Source: Dehalococcoidia bacterium
GTDB taxonomy: Bacteria > Chloroflexota > Dehalococcoidia > GIF9 > AB-539-J10
DNA length: 10,710 nucleotides
Assembly (NCBI GenBank): GCA_004377135.1
Contig: SOHS01000019.1
Coordinates: forward strand, 1 to 10,710
Direction: 5' to 3'
Below, in pieces: positions 1 through 5,634 of this stretch. The notes below the pieces were generated by a model, which worked only from the letters and a program-made list of their open reading frames with translations, was not told the DNA's origin and did no database searches. A program made the translations under genes and the position numbers. Each line of letters starts with the position of its first letter. Position 1 is the first letter of the stretch.

Positions 1-233
1 ACTGGACTGGTGATGTGGACGCCATCGTCAATGTGAGAGCCGCTACAACCATCGTCACTATGCATGGCGACTACGCCATAACCGCCAACTTTGCGCTCAG
101 CTGGCTGCTGATCGGTGGGATTATAGCAGCAGTGGTGGTGGTAGCGGGACTGGCGATTTTCTTCGTGCGTAGAAGGAGAGCTACCCGGATAGAAAGGCAA
201 GGCCGAAGAAGAGCTGCCCGGAAAAAACACTGA
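1..233 (+). CDS. C-terminal end of a membrane-anchored surface protein with an InlB-type repeat (5' partial)
   Basis: The reading frame is open from the left edge (first whole codon at base 3) to TGA at 231-233, so this is the tail of a longer gene. The first ~30 residues begin WTGDVDAIVNV and continue with TTIVTM, GDY and ITANF, the pattern of the end of a bacterial InlB B-repeat-like (divergent beta-grasp) extracellular repeat. Then comes one hydrophobic segment of about 22 residues (WLLIGGIIAAVVVVAGLAIFF, roughly 34-54 of the visible part) and a very basic tail rich in Arg and Lys ending RRAARKKH. That order implies an outside repeat domain, a single C-terminal membrane anchor and a positive cytoplasmic tail. 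A GTG at 15 could be read as a start but has no ribosome site and would cut the repeat, so I treat the gene as truncated by the window. The function of the full protein cannot be told. Confidence 0.7.
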   Translation, partial: WTGDVDAIVNVRAATTIVTMHGDYAITANFALSWLLIGGIIAAVVVVAGLAIFFVRRRRATRIERQGRRRAARKKH

Positions 234-802
234 ATTGAGCTTTCAGCCCTTACCTCCACCACTACGCTTCATCAGGCTCGCCGTGATTTTGGTGAAACGA
301 TTTATACAAAATGTGCGATCCCGACAGATATGCGACCGACCAGCCTTTGGAATGTAGAAATTAATTGTTCAGCCGATCCCTTATTCAGGTCGCCGCAGGC
401 GTACAACACATAGAGGGGCTTAAGTCCGACGGCATTGTGGTCACCGCAGGCCCTGACGCCGAGCTTGCCAGATGGGATGTGATCTAACCAGTGCGATGTC
501 AACAGCCAGATGCTGAAGCGAACTTTCTCCCGTATCTCCACTAATAAGCGCGAAGGTACGGTTATGTCGTCACTGCGAGCACCTGAAGGGTGCGGGCAAT
601 CTATAGCCCATAACACCTTACATGTCTTTTGTGCCACGATCTCCCCAAACGCAGTATATTATCTCTGTGTCCTACCACACATTAGCCTGAATTGTTGAGT
701 GTATTTGTATGAATAAGATCATTGGCAAAGTTATATTATGCGGAAATTGAGCCGCTTGACTCTCTAAATTCATAATTGCTGTTCTTACTCTGAAAGGAGG
801 CA
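234..802. other. Gene-poor intergenic stretch with only weak open frames
   Basis: No gene here can be supported. On the minus strand a 111-codon frame runs from GTG at 637 to 302. It has a G-rich stretch only three bases before the start, resembles no family I know, and contains ACGDHN and ACGDLN 17 codons apart, which reflects a near-perfect 13-base direct repeat at 388-400 and 439-451 (12 of 13 identical). On the plus strand a 41-codon frame at 365-487 ends AGPDAELARWDVI and looks protein-like but has no start or ribosome site. It could be the relic of a lost gene. The stretch ends at the decayed tRNA, which fits a region shaped by insertion and decay, although no transposase or inverted-repeat ends are visible. 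Confidence 0.5.
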
Positions 803-875
803 GGCGGTGTCCGCCTTTTCTGTCGCTTGCTTTGGGACCATGAGGTCGGAGGTTCAATTTCTTTCACCCCGACCA
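803..875 (+). pseudogene. Decayed tRNA-Pro (TGG anticodon), 3' half best preserved
   Basis: The 3' half reads like a tRNA-Pro: anticodon loop TTTGGGA at 831-837 (anticodon TGG 833-835), variable loop AGGTC 843-847, T arm GGAGG-TTCAATT-TCTTT at 848-864, 3' acceptor strand CACCCCG 865-871, then ACCA 872-875. The T stem is held by three G-U wobbles plus two normal pairs. The anticodon stem pairs at only 3 of 5 positions (826-830 with 838-842). A possible 5' acceptor strand at 803-809 pairs at 5 of 7 positions. The D arm is shortened by about 4 bases and lacks the GG of the D loop. The gene is therefore recognisable but almost surely dead. It may also be an integration scar, since integrases often target tRNA 3' ends. 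Confidence 0.6.
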
Positions 876-914
876 TAATGAAATTCCTTCCACTTTGTAG
901 GACACCTAAAAATT

Positions 915-943
915 TTGACAGGGGAAATGAATTACATTATAAT
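915..943 (+). promoter_or_regulatory. Consensus sigma-70 promoter of the DtxR-type regulator
   Basis: A perfect -35 hexamer TTGACA at 915-920 and a perfect -10 hexamer TATAAT at 938-943 are separated by exactly 17 bases. Transcription should begin near 950, giving a leader of about 29 bases before the ATG at 979. This rules out the upstream in-frame TTG at 943, which lies inside the -10 box. A full-consensus promoter is usually held down by a repressor, and the palindrome at 941-964 overlaps the -10 box. Confidence 0.85.
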
Positions 944-964
944 TGTTAGCCGTGTCTAACAATT
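941..964. promoter_or_regulatory. Probable DtxR-family operator 1 (autoregulatory)
   Basis: A perfect 9-bp inverted repeat: AATTGTTAG (941-949), spacer CCGTGT, CTAACAATT (956-964). It overlaps the last bases of the -10 box and the expected transcription start, the classic place for a repressor that blocks RNA polymerase. The TTAG...CTAA arms recall boxes bound by DtxR/IdeR-type regulators, though the spacing differs from the 19-bp DtxR box. The same core recurs before feoA. Confidence 0.75.
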
Positions 965-978
965 ATGAGAGTCAGGTA

Positions 979-1476
979 ATGGTAAAACAGGAAGCGCAAA
1001 GAGAGCAGACCGCCAGCATGGAAGACTACCTTGAGGCAATAGCTAACCTCGGCGAGGGGAGGAAAGTGGTGAGAGTAAAGCAGATCAGCGAAATGCTGGG
1101 AGTAAAGATGCCCAGTGTTACCTCCGCCTTAAAAAAACTCTCAGAACGGGAGCTTGTGGAACACGAGAGATATGGCCACATAAAGCTTACTCCCGAAGGT
1201 GATAAGGTTGCCCGCGATGTGATTCGCAGACATAAGGCATTGACCCGCTTTTTTGCGCAAGCTCTGGGCATTAACAAAGAAACCGCGGAAGAAGATGCCT
1301 GCAAGATTGAGCATGTCATTAGCTCCTTGAGTATGGAGAGACTGGTAAAGTTTGTGGAGTTTATAGAAGCCTGTCCCCTGGGAAGTGCTAATTTCCCCAG
1401 CAGGTATGAATATTATTTAGAGCACGGAGAGCTCCCTCGAGATTGCTCAAAGAGAAGTGTGAGGAAAAGGAAATAA
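979..1476 (+). CDS. DtxR/MntR-family metal-dependent transcriptional repressor
   Basis: A 165-residue cytoplasmic DNA-binding protein expected to sense Fe(II) or Mn(II) and repress metal uptake. A winged helix-turn-helix spans about residues 14-75 (recognition region near 33-56, VKQISEMLGVKMPSVTSALKKL), followed by the dimerisation and metal-binding domain. Likely ligands by comparison with MntR/DtxR are D16 in MEDYLEAI, H85, and C108, E111, H112 in DACKIEH. No SH3-like third domain follows, so it has the short MntR-like layout. The start at 979 is chosen because it follows TCAGG and lies downstream of the promoter; an in-frame TTG at 943 would fall in the -10 box, and M14 at 1018 would remove the N-terminal helix. 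The tail is Lys/Arg rich. It precedes feoAB by 65 bases, and near-identical palindromes precede both units. The metal ligand set mixes MntR-like Asp and DtxR-like Cys, so I do not assign mntR or ideR. Confidence 0.92.
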   Translation: MVKQEAQREQTASMEDYLEAIANLGEGRKVVRVKQISEMLGVKMPSVTSALKKLSERELVEHERYGHIKLTPEGDKVARDVIRRHKALTRFFAQALGINKETAEEDACKIEHVISSLSMERLVKFVEFIEACPLGSANFPSRYEYYLEHGELPRDCSKRSVRKRK

Positions 1477-1490
1477 AAACGGCAAATTTT

Positions 1491-1520
1491 TTGAACTTGT
1501 AAGTTAGGCAAGACTAACTT
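1491..1520. promoter_or_regulatory. Probable DtxR-family operator 2 and weak promoter before feoA
   Basis: A perfect 7-bp inverted repeat, AAGTTAG (1501-1507), spacer GCAAGA, CTAACTT (1514-1520), has the same GTTAG-N6-CTAAC core and spacing as the palindrome at 941-964. A -35-like TTGAAC lies at 1491-1496. A matching -10 (CTAACT or TAACTT around 1514-1520) is poor, so feoAB may have its own weak promoter or be read through from the regulator. The flanks also contain AACTTGT twice, at 1494-1500 and 1516-1522. Confidence 0.65.
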
Positions 1521-1541
1521 GTTAAAGATAGGAGATAAGCT

Positions 1542-1811
1542 ATGACCATGCATCAAGAAGGACAATGGACCCTGGCTGAGATGAAGACCGGGCAGACAGG
1601 CACTGTGGTTGGGGTTCTGGGAGGACATGGCTTAATTCGGCGTCTGGATGCCTTGGGTATCAGGCCAGGGAGGAAAGTGACCAAGATAAGTTCTACGCTA
1701 TTTCGCGGCCCGGTTATTCTCAGGGTGGATAATGCCCAGGTGGCTGTTGGGTTTGGCATGGCCAGGAAAATAATAATCGAAGCAGATAAATATCTGCCGC
1801 GGGCTTCCTAA
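1542..1811 (+). CDS. feoA: FeoA, small SH3-like partner of the ferrous iron transporter
   Basis: An 89-residue cytoplasmic protein that assists FeoB in Fe(II) uptake, probably through its GTPase domain. The sequence follows the FeoA pattern: LAEMKTGQTGTVVGVLGGHG, then RRLDALGIRPG (residues 33-43), RGPVILRV (55-62), and a final VAVGFGMARKIII (68-80), a one-domain SH3-like barrel. The length is normal for the family. The ATG at 1542 has AGGAG at 1530-1534 seven bases upstream; an in-frame ATG at 1548 is a possible alternative. The stop is one base before the FeoB start, indicating a tight operon with translational coupling. Confidence 0.95.
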   Translation: MTMHQEGQWTLAEMKTGQTGTVVGVLGGHGLIRRLDALGIRPGRKVTKISSTLFRGPVILRVDNAQVAVGFGMARKIIIEADKYLPRAS

Positions 1812-1812
1812 G

Positions 1813-3528
1813 ATGATGCGTATCCTGCTTGTGGGTAATCCCAACGTGGGCAAAAGCGCCCTTTTTTCTCGACTAACCGGTACACACATTATCGCTTCCA
1901 ACTATCCCGGCACCACTGTGGGGTTCACCAAAGGTTATCTGAAGCTGGGGGAGGAGCGGGCTGAACTTATCGATGTCCCCGGCAACTATACCCTTGAACC
2001 AAGTTCCAAGGCGGAAGAGGTCGCTGTGGAGATGCTCAAAGAAGGAGACTTGGTCATAAATGTTATTGACGCCACCAATTTGGAGAGAAATCTCAATTTG
2101 ACCTTGCAGTTGCTGGAGAGACAGACTCCAGTAATAGTTGCCCTCAACATGTGGGATGATACTCGGCATCGGGGTATAAATGTTGATGTTGCCAAGCTGG
2201 AAGAACTTCTGGGAGTGACAGTTATACCCACGGTAGGCGTTACCGGACAGGGAGTAAGGGAATTAGTCAGGCGTCTTCCCGAGGCAAAGGTGCCCAAAAA
2301 CGCTGTTACTTATTCCAATAGTGACGAGCGGTGGGCGAGAGTGGGCGACATCGTGAGCCAGGTGCAATCGTTGAGCCATCGCCACCATCGCTGGTATGAG
2401 AATTTGGAAGATGCCAGTAGTCATCGGCTGGGTGGGATAGTTATCGCCCTGCTGGTCATTTTTGCCATCTTCTGGTTCGTCCGATTCGTTGGCGAAGGAA
2501 TAATTGGTCATGTAACTGACCCCCTCTTTGAATGGCTGTGGACCCCGTTGCTAGCCAAACTGAGCCTTGCTTTAGGGACAGGGGGTTTCTGGCACGACAT
2601 CTTGATAGGTAAACTTATTGGGGGAGAAATTGTCTATCTTCAGTCCTTCGGTTTGCTTAGCACTGGACTTTACATTCCCCTCGCTGTGGTGCTGCCATAT
2701 ATTGTCTCTTTTTATCTGGCATTAGGAATACTGGAAGATGTTGGTTACCTGCCCCGACTGGCGGTATTGATGGACACCATAATGCACCGTTTGGGGCTAC
2801 ACGGTTATGCCATCATCCCCACTATTCTGGGCTTTGGGTGTAATGTGCCTGGCATTATGGCAACCCGTATTTTGGAGAGCCGTAAACAAAGGTTTATTGC
2901 TGCGACTTTGATTTCTATTGGTGTTCCCTGTGCTGCCTTGCAGGCTATGATAATCGGACTTGTGGGGCAGCAGGGGGTGGGATACGTAGCTATGGTCTAT
3001 GGGAGCCTGTTCATATCCTGGTTTATCATAGGGCTAATCCTTAATCGCGCCGTCAAAGGGTTCAACCCGGAACTTCTAGTGGAGATCCCTCCCTATCGGC
3101 TGCCGCCGTGGCGGGTAATTGGTGAAAAGCTCTGGCTTCGGGTCTCTGGCTTCGTCAAAGAAGCTTTGCCCATAATCCTCGGCACCGTGTTAGTGGTAAA
3201 CATCCTATACACTTTAGGGGTTTTCGATGCTATTGCTAATATTACCACCCCTATATTGACCAAGCTGTGGGGGCTGCCCAAGGAGACAATTACAGCCTTG
3301 GTCGTTGGCTTTCTGCGTAAGGATGTGGCTATGGGCATGCTAGTTCCCTTGGCTCTGACTGCCAAGCAACTGGTTATCAGCAGCACGGTCCTGGCTATGT
3401 TTTTCCCCTGTGTAGCTACCTTTGTGATATTGGCTCGGGAGCTGGGGGTACGAGACTTGCTTAAAGCTGTTGGGATAATGATAGCGGCAGCACTAATAAT
3501 GGGTAGCTTGCAGAACCTGGTTCTGTAG
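1813..3528 (+). CDS. feoB: FeoB, GTP-dependent ferrous iron membrane transporter
   Basis: A 571-residue inner-membrane Fe(II) transporter. The N-terminal G domain shows G1 GNPNVGKS (8-15), G2 around PGTT (32-35), G3 DVPG (54-57), G4 NMWD (112-115) and a G5-like region near 141-147. A soluble helical linker follows (~150-205), then a membrane domain of about 8-10 helices. The first gate motif lies in GFGCNVPGIMATR (340-352) after the hallmark EDVGYLPRLAVLMD (308-321). The second is FFPCVAT (530-536); C373 in GVPCAA is another membrane cysteine. It is shorter than the ~770-residue E. coli protein because the linker and C-terminal tail are reduced, a common compact form. No C-terminal FeoC-like domain or separate feoC is present. 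ATG 1813 is followed at once by ATG 1816; neither has a clear ribosome site, so coupling to feoA is likely. Confidence 0.96.
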   Translation: MMRILLVGNPNVGKSALFSRLTGTHIIASNYPGTTVGFTKGYLKLGEERAELIDVPGNYTLEPSSKAEEVAVEMLKEGDLVINVIDATNLERNLNLTLQLLERQTPVIVALNMWDDTRHRGINVDVAKLEELLGVTVIPTVGVTGQGVRELVRRLPEAKVPKNAVTYSNSDERWARVGDIVSQVQSLSHRHHRWYENLEDASSHRLGGIVIALLVIFAIFWFVRFVGEGIIGHVTDPLFEWLWTPLLAKLSLALGTGGFWHDILIGKLIGGEIVYLQSFGLLSTGLYIPLAVVLPYIVSFYLALGILEDVGYLPRLAVLMDTIMHRLGLHGYAIIPTILGFGCNVPGIMATRILESRKQRFIAATLISIGVPCAALQAMIIGLVGQQGVGYVAMVYGSLFISWFIIGLILNRAVKGFNPELLVEIPPYRLPPWRVIGEKLWLRVSGFVKEALPIILGTVLVVNILYTLGVFDAIANITTPILTKLWGLPKETITALVVGFLRKDVAMGMLVPLALTAKQLVISSTVLAMFFPCVATFVILARELGVRDLLKAVGIMIAAALIMGSLQNLVL

Positions 3529-3735
3529 GGCGGGATGCTTTTGGAATGCCGACTAAAGGCAATTACGTTATCTGTTGCGTACCACACCAAGTAACTTATT
3601 ACCGGATGGCTCTCTGCCTGATTTTGACAGTTTCCTTAATAGCACATCTCATGGGAACATTGACACACTTTCCCTCAAGGTGATTTCCTGGAAAATCTTG
3701 GGGGAGATATCAAATCTTTGTCACTCTACTCGGAA
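3529..3735. other. Convergent gap between feoB and the acyl-CoA ligase
   Basis: The two stop codons face each other over 207 bases. Two imperfect terminator candidates exist: a 6-bp hairpin at 3682-3697 (GATTTC, loop CTGG, AAAATC, with one G-U pair) and a 5-bp hairpin at 3729-3744 (CTCGG, AATTAA, CCGAG) overlapping the ligase stop. Neither has a U-tract on either strand, so I cannot call a terminator with confidence. No coding sequence is seen here. Confidence 0.4.
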
Positions 3736-5334
3736 TTAACCGAGCTTGCGTAATTCTGCTCTCAATACCTTGCCCAAAATATTCTTTGGCAAGGATTTCA
3801 TAAATTGCACTTTTTTGGGCAACTTAAAGGTGGGCAAGCGGTCTTTGCAGAAAGCAATTAGTTCCTCTTCTGTTACCTGCTTACCTGGCTTTATGACAAC
3901 GAAAGCCTTTATTTCTTCTCCATATACGGCGTCAGGAATGCCTATGACTCCTGCTTCTGCGACTGCTGGATGTTGCACAAGAACCTCTTCAACTTCCACC
4001 GGTGAGACGTTTTCTCCTCCTCTGATGATGATATCCTTCTTGCGTCCGGTGATGTAGAAATAGCCATCCTCGTCCATATAACCTATATCGCCGGTGTAAA
4101 GCCAGCCGTCTTTGATAGTTTTGGCTGTTTCTTCAGGCAAGTTCCAGTAGCCTTTCATCAGTGTAGGCCCCTTGATTACTATCTCGCCTTGCTGACCCGC
4201 TGGAAGCTCTCGACCTTTCTCGTCGAAAACTCTTATTGTGTTGCATTTCAGCAGGCTCTTACCAATGGAGCCATACTTGGGTGGAAGGTCGCCTGGTTGC
4301 CCTGTAGTAGTGGCTCCTGATTCGGTTAGGCCCCACCCCTCTCGAATATCCACTCCCACCTTTTCTTTCCACTTTAAGGCTGCTTCTACTGGCAGTGGTG
4401 CTGCCCCACATTGGCAGTCCTCAAGCGAACTCAAATCGTATTTATCCAGCTCGGGGGATTCTAGTATCTGGATGTACATGGTAGGCACTGCTGCCATTTG
4501 GGTAACCCGGAATCTCTCAATGGCTTTCATTGCCTCTTCTACATTCCACCATCGTAGCAAAATTGTCTTTCCGCCTATGAGGTTACCAGTGTTACTGAAA
4601 GCGATGCCAAAAGCATGTGATAGAGGGAGCACTCCCAGGCTGACCATCGCTCGATTTACACCGGAAACTCGCTGAGTGACTTCATTGAGTCGGAGTGTTT
4701 TGGGATCAAGCGCGCGGGTGTCTAATTGCAGAGTCAAAGAGCGATGAACCAGAATATATTCGTAGAAGGATAGGGCATTGATATGAAGCGAGTAATGCGT
4801 ATGCACTACACCCTTAGGGGGTCCTGTTGTGCCGGCAGTGTATATCAGAGCGGCAACATCGTCGTTATCAGTCTGTTCAATCGTCAAGTTGACAGAGCTG
4901 GTTGACATAATACTACTATATGAGACGGTTCCAGGAACGTCATCGCGGTCTGTGAGGATTACATGTTGCAAGTTTGGAGTTTGCTTTTGCGCCTCTAGTA
5001 CACGTTCCACAAAATCTGAGCTGGTTATGATAACTTTGGCTGCACAGTCACGATATATATAGGCAGCCTGGTCGGGCCTCAGTAGGGGACTCAAAGGGAC
5101 GACAACAGCGCCTATCTTGTATATGGCGGGAAAAGCAGAAAGCAACTCCGGACTGTTAGGCATTTGTACCGCCACCCGGTCTCCTTTTTCTATGCCAAGT
5201 CCTTTGAGTGCATTCCCTAATAGGTTGGCGTTATGATTTATTTCAACGTTTGTGTACCATCTCCCTTCGAAATAAAGGATTTCATATTCGCCGAACCTTT
5301 TGACGTTATCTTCTATTCCGCTGCCAATGTTCAT
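3736..5334 (-). CDS. AMP-forming acyl-CoA synthetase (ligase), long/medium-chain or aryl acid type
   Basis: A 532-residue cytosolic enzyme of the ANL superfamily that makes acyl-CoA from an acid, ATP and CoA through an acyl-AMP. Visible core motifs are the P-loop YTAGTTGPPKG (165-175), PTMYIQI (284-290), GWGLTESGATTTG (333-345), YTGD (413-416), the hinge GRKKDIIIRGGENVSPVEVE (430-449) and the C-terminal catalytic lysine K522 in PKNILGKVLR. Everything needed for activity seems present. Between the P-loop and LPLSHAFG (236-243) the chain is about 30 residues longer than in typical members. The ATG at 5334 is preceded on its strand by GAGAAGGA seven bases away. It is divergent from the thiolase operon and convergent with feoB. 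The orientation suggests co-regulation with the operon, where it would supply the CoA substrate. Whether the acid is fatty or aromatic cannot be decided. Confidence 0.92.
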   Translation of the reverse strand: MNIGSGIEDNVKRFGEYEILYFEGRWYTNVEINHNANLLGNALKGLGIEKGDRVAVQMPNSPELLSAFPAIYKIGAVVVPLSPLLRPDQAAYIYRDCAAKVIITSSDFVERVLEAQKQTPNLQHVILTDRDDVPGTVSYSSIMSTSSVNLTIEQTDNDDVAALIYTAGTTGPPKGVVHTHYSLHINALSFYEYILVHRSLTLQLDTRALDPKTLRLNEVTQRVSGVNRAMVSLGVLPLSHAFGIAFSNTGNLIGGKTILLRWWNVEEAMKAIERFRVTQMAAVPTMYIQILESPELDKYDLSSLEDCQCGAAPLPVEAALKWKEKVGVDIREGWGLTESGATTTGQPGDLPPKYGSIGKSLLKCNTIRVFDEKGRELPAGQQGEIVIKGPTLMKGYWNLPEETAKTIKDGWLYTGDIGYMDEDGYFYITGRKKDIIIRGGENVSPVEVEEVLVQHPAVAEAGVIGIPDAVYGEEIKAFVVIKPGKQVTEEELIAFCKDRLPTFKLPKKVQFMKSLPKNILGKVLRAELRKLG

Positions 5335-5366
5335 AATATATCCTTCTCAATTGAGTATTTACTATT

Positions 5367-5395
5367 ATTTTATGGTGGGCGAGCTTTGGACTTAA
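5367..5395 (-). promoter_or_regulatory. Candidate promoter of the acyl-CoA ligase
   Basis: Read on the minus strand, a -35-like TTAAGT (5390-5395) and a good -10 TAAAAT (5367-5372, 5 of 6 matches) are 17 bases apart. The -35 is poor (3 of 6). Between it and the ligase start lies the perfect 10-base palindrome CTCAATTGAG (5346-5355), which touches the ribosome site and could be a control element or chance. Confidence 0.35.
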
Positions 5396-5513
5396 TTGCT
5401 CTTCGGTAGATGGTACAACTCTGGTAATGAACCGTCAACTCTCAGGAAGGCCTTTGTTTTCCCAGTATTTGTGAAGACCATATTCAAGCGGTGAGATTTG
5501 CTAACGGCATCAG

Positions 5514-5545
5514 CTGATAATTATGAAAGAAGATTTCGTTATCAG
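5514..5545. promoter_or_regulatory. Inverted repeat in the divergent control region, possible operator
   Basis: CTGATAA (5514-5520) and TTATCAG (5539-5545) form a perfect 7-bp inverted repeat with an 18-base spacer, half-site centres 25 bp apart. It lies about 24 bases upstream of the candidate -35 of the rightward operon and about 120 bases from the leftward promoter. No regulator gene for it is in the window unless it lies further right. Confidence 0.4.
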
Positions 5546-5568
5546 TTAATTTTTAGTGGTACTGGGGT

Positions 5569-5597
5569 TTGACGTCGTACATTTTTTATGCCATAGT
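5569..5597 (+). promoter_or_regulatory. Candidate promoter of the HMGS-like/thiolase operon
   Basis: TTGACG (5569-5574, 5 of 6 matches) and CATAGT (5592-5597, 4 of 6) are separated by exactly 17 bases. The start of transcription would be near 5604, giving a leader of about 30 bases before the ATG at 5635. It also explains why the in-frame TTG at 5569 is not a translation start. Confidence 0.45.
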
Positions 5598-5634
5598 CTC
5601 TTATTCCAAAAAGCTTACGTCAGGAGGTCAATCA

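Larger units (their letters stand above)
5335..5634. other. Divergent intergenic control region between ligase and HMGS-like operon
   Basis: Three hundred bases separate two divergent starts. They hold the ligase ribosome site and candidate promoter (5335-5395), the inverted repeat at 5514-5545, the rightward candidate promoter (5569-5597) and the ribosome site AGGAGGTC. Between about 5396 and 5513 I see nothing I can name. No coding sequence is supported. Confidence 0.5.

Noticed and set aside
302..637. Minus-strand 111-codon open frame
   Set aside because: GTG start with a G-rich stretch too close to it, no recognisable domain, an odd composition rich in Cys, His and Trp, and an internal DNA repeat. 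Kept only as a note in the intergenic entry.
802..819. Terminator-like hairpin AGGCGG-TGT-CCGCCT followed by TTT
   Set aside because: The stem is perfect but only 6 bp with a very short T-run, no gene ends just upstream, and the bases overlap the 5' half of the decayed tRNA. It could work as a terminator, but I cannot support the call.
807..878. 23-codon frame starting GTG with a strong AAAGGAGG six bases upstream (793-800)
   Set aside because: It encodes MRSEVQFLSPRP, the well-known false peptide produced by translating the 3' end of a tRNA. The ribosome-site match appears accidental.
234..978. CRISPR array, insertion sequence or phage genes in the gene-poor tract
   Set aside because: Only one pair of 13-base repeats, no regular spacing, no terminal inverted repeats and no transposase or integrase motif in any frame I read.
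3682..3744. Two short hairpins between feoB and the ligase as a bidirectional terminator
   Set aside because: Stems of 5-6 bp, one with a mismatch-like G-U pair, and no U-tract on either strand.
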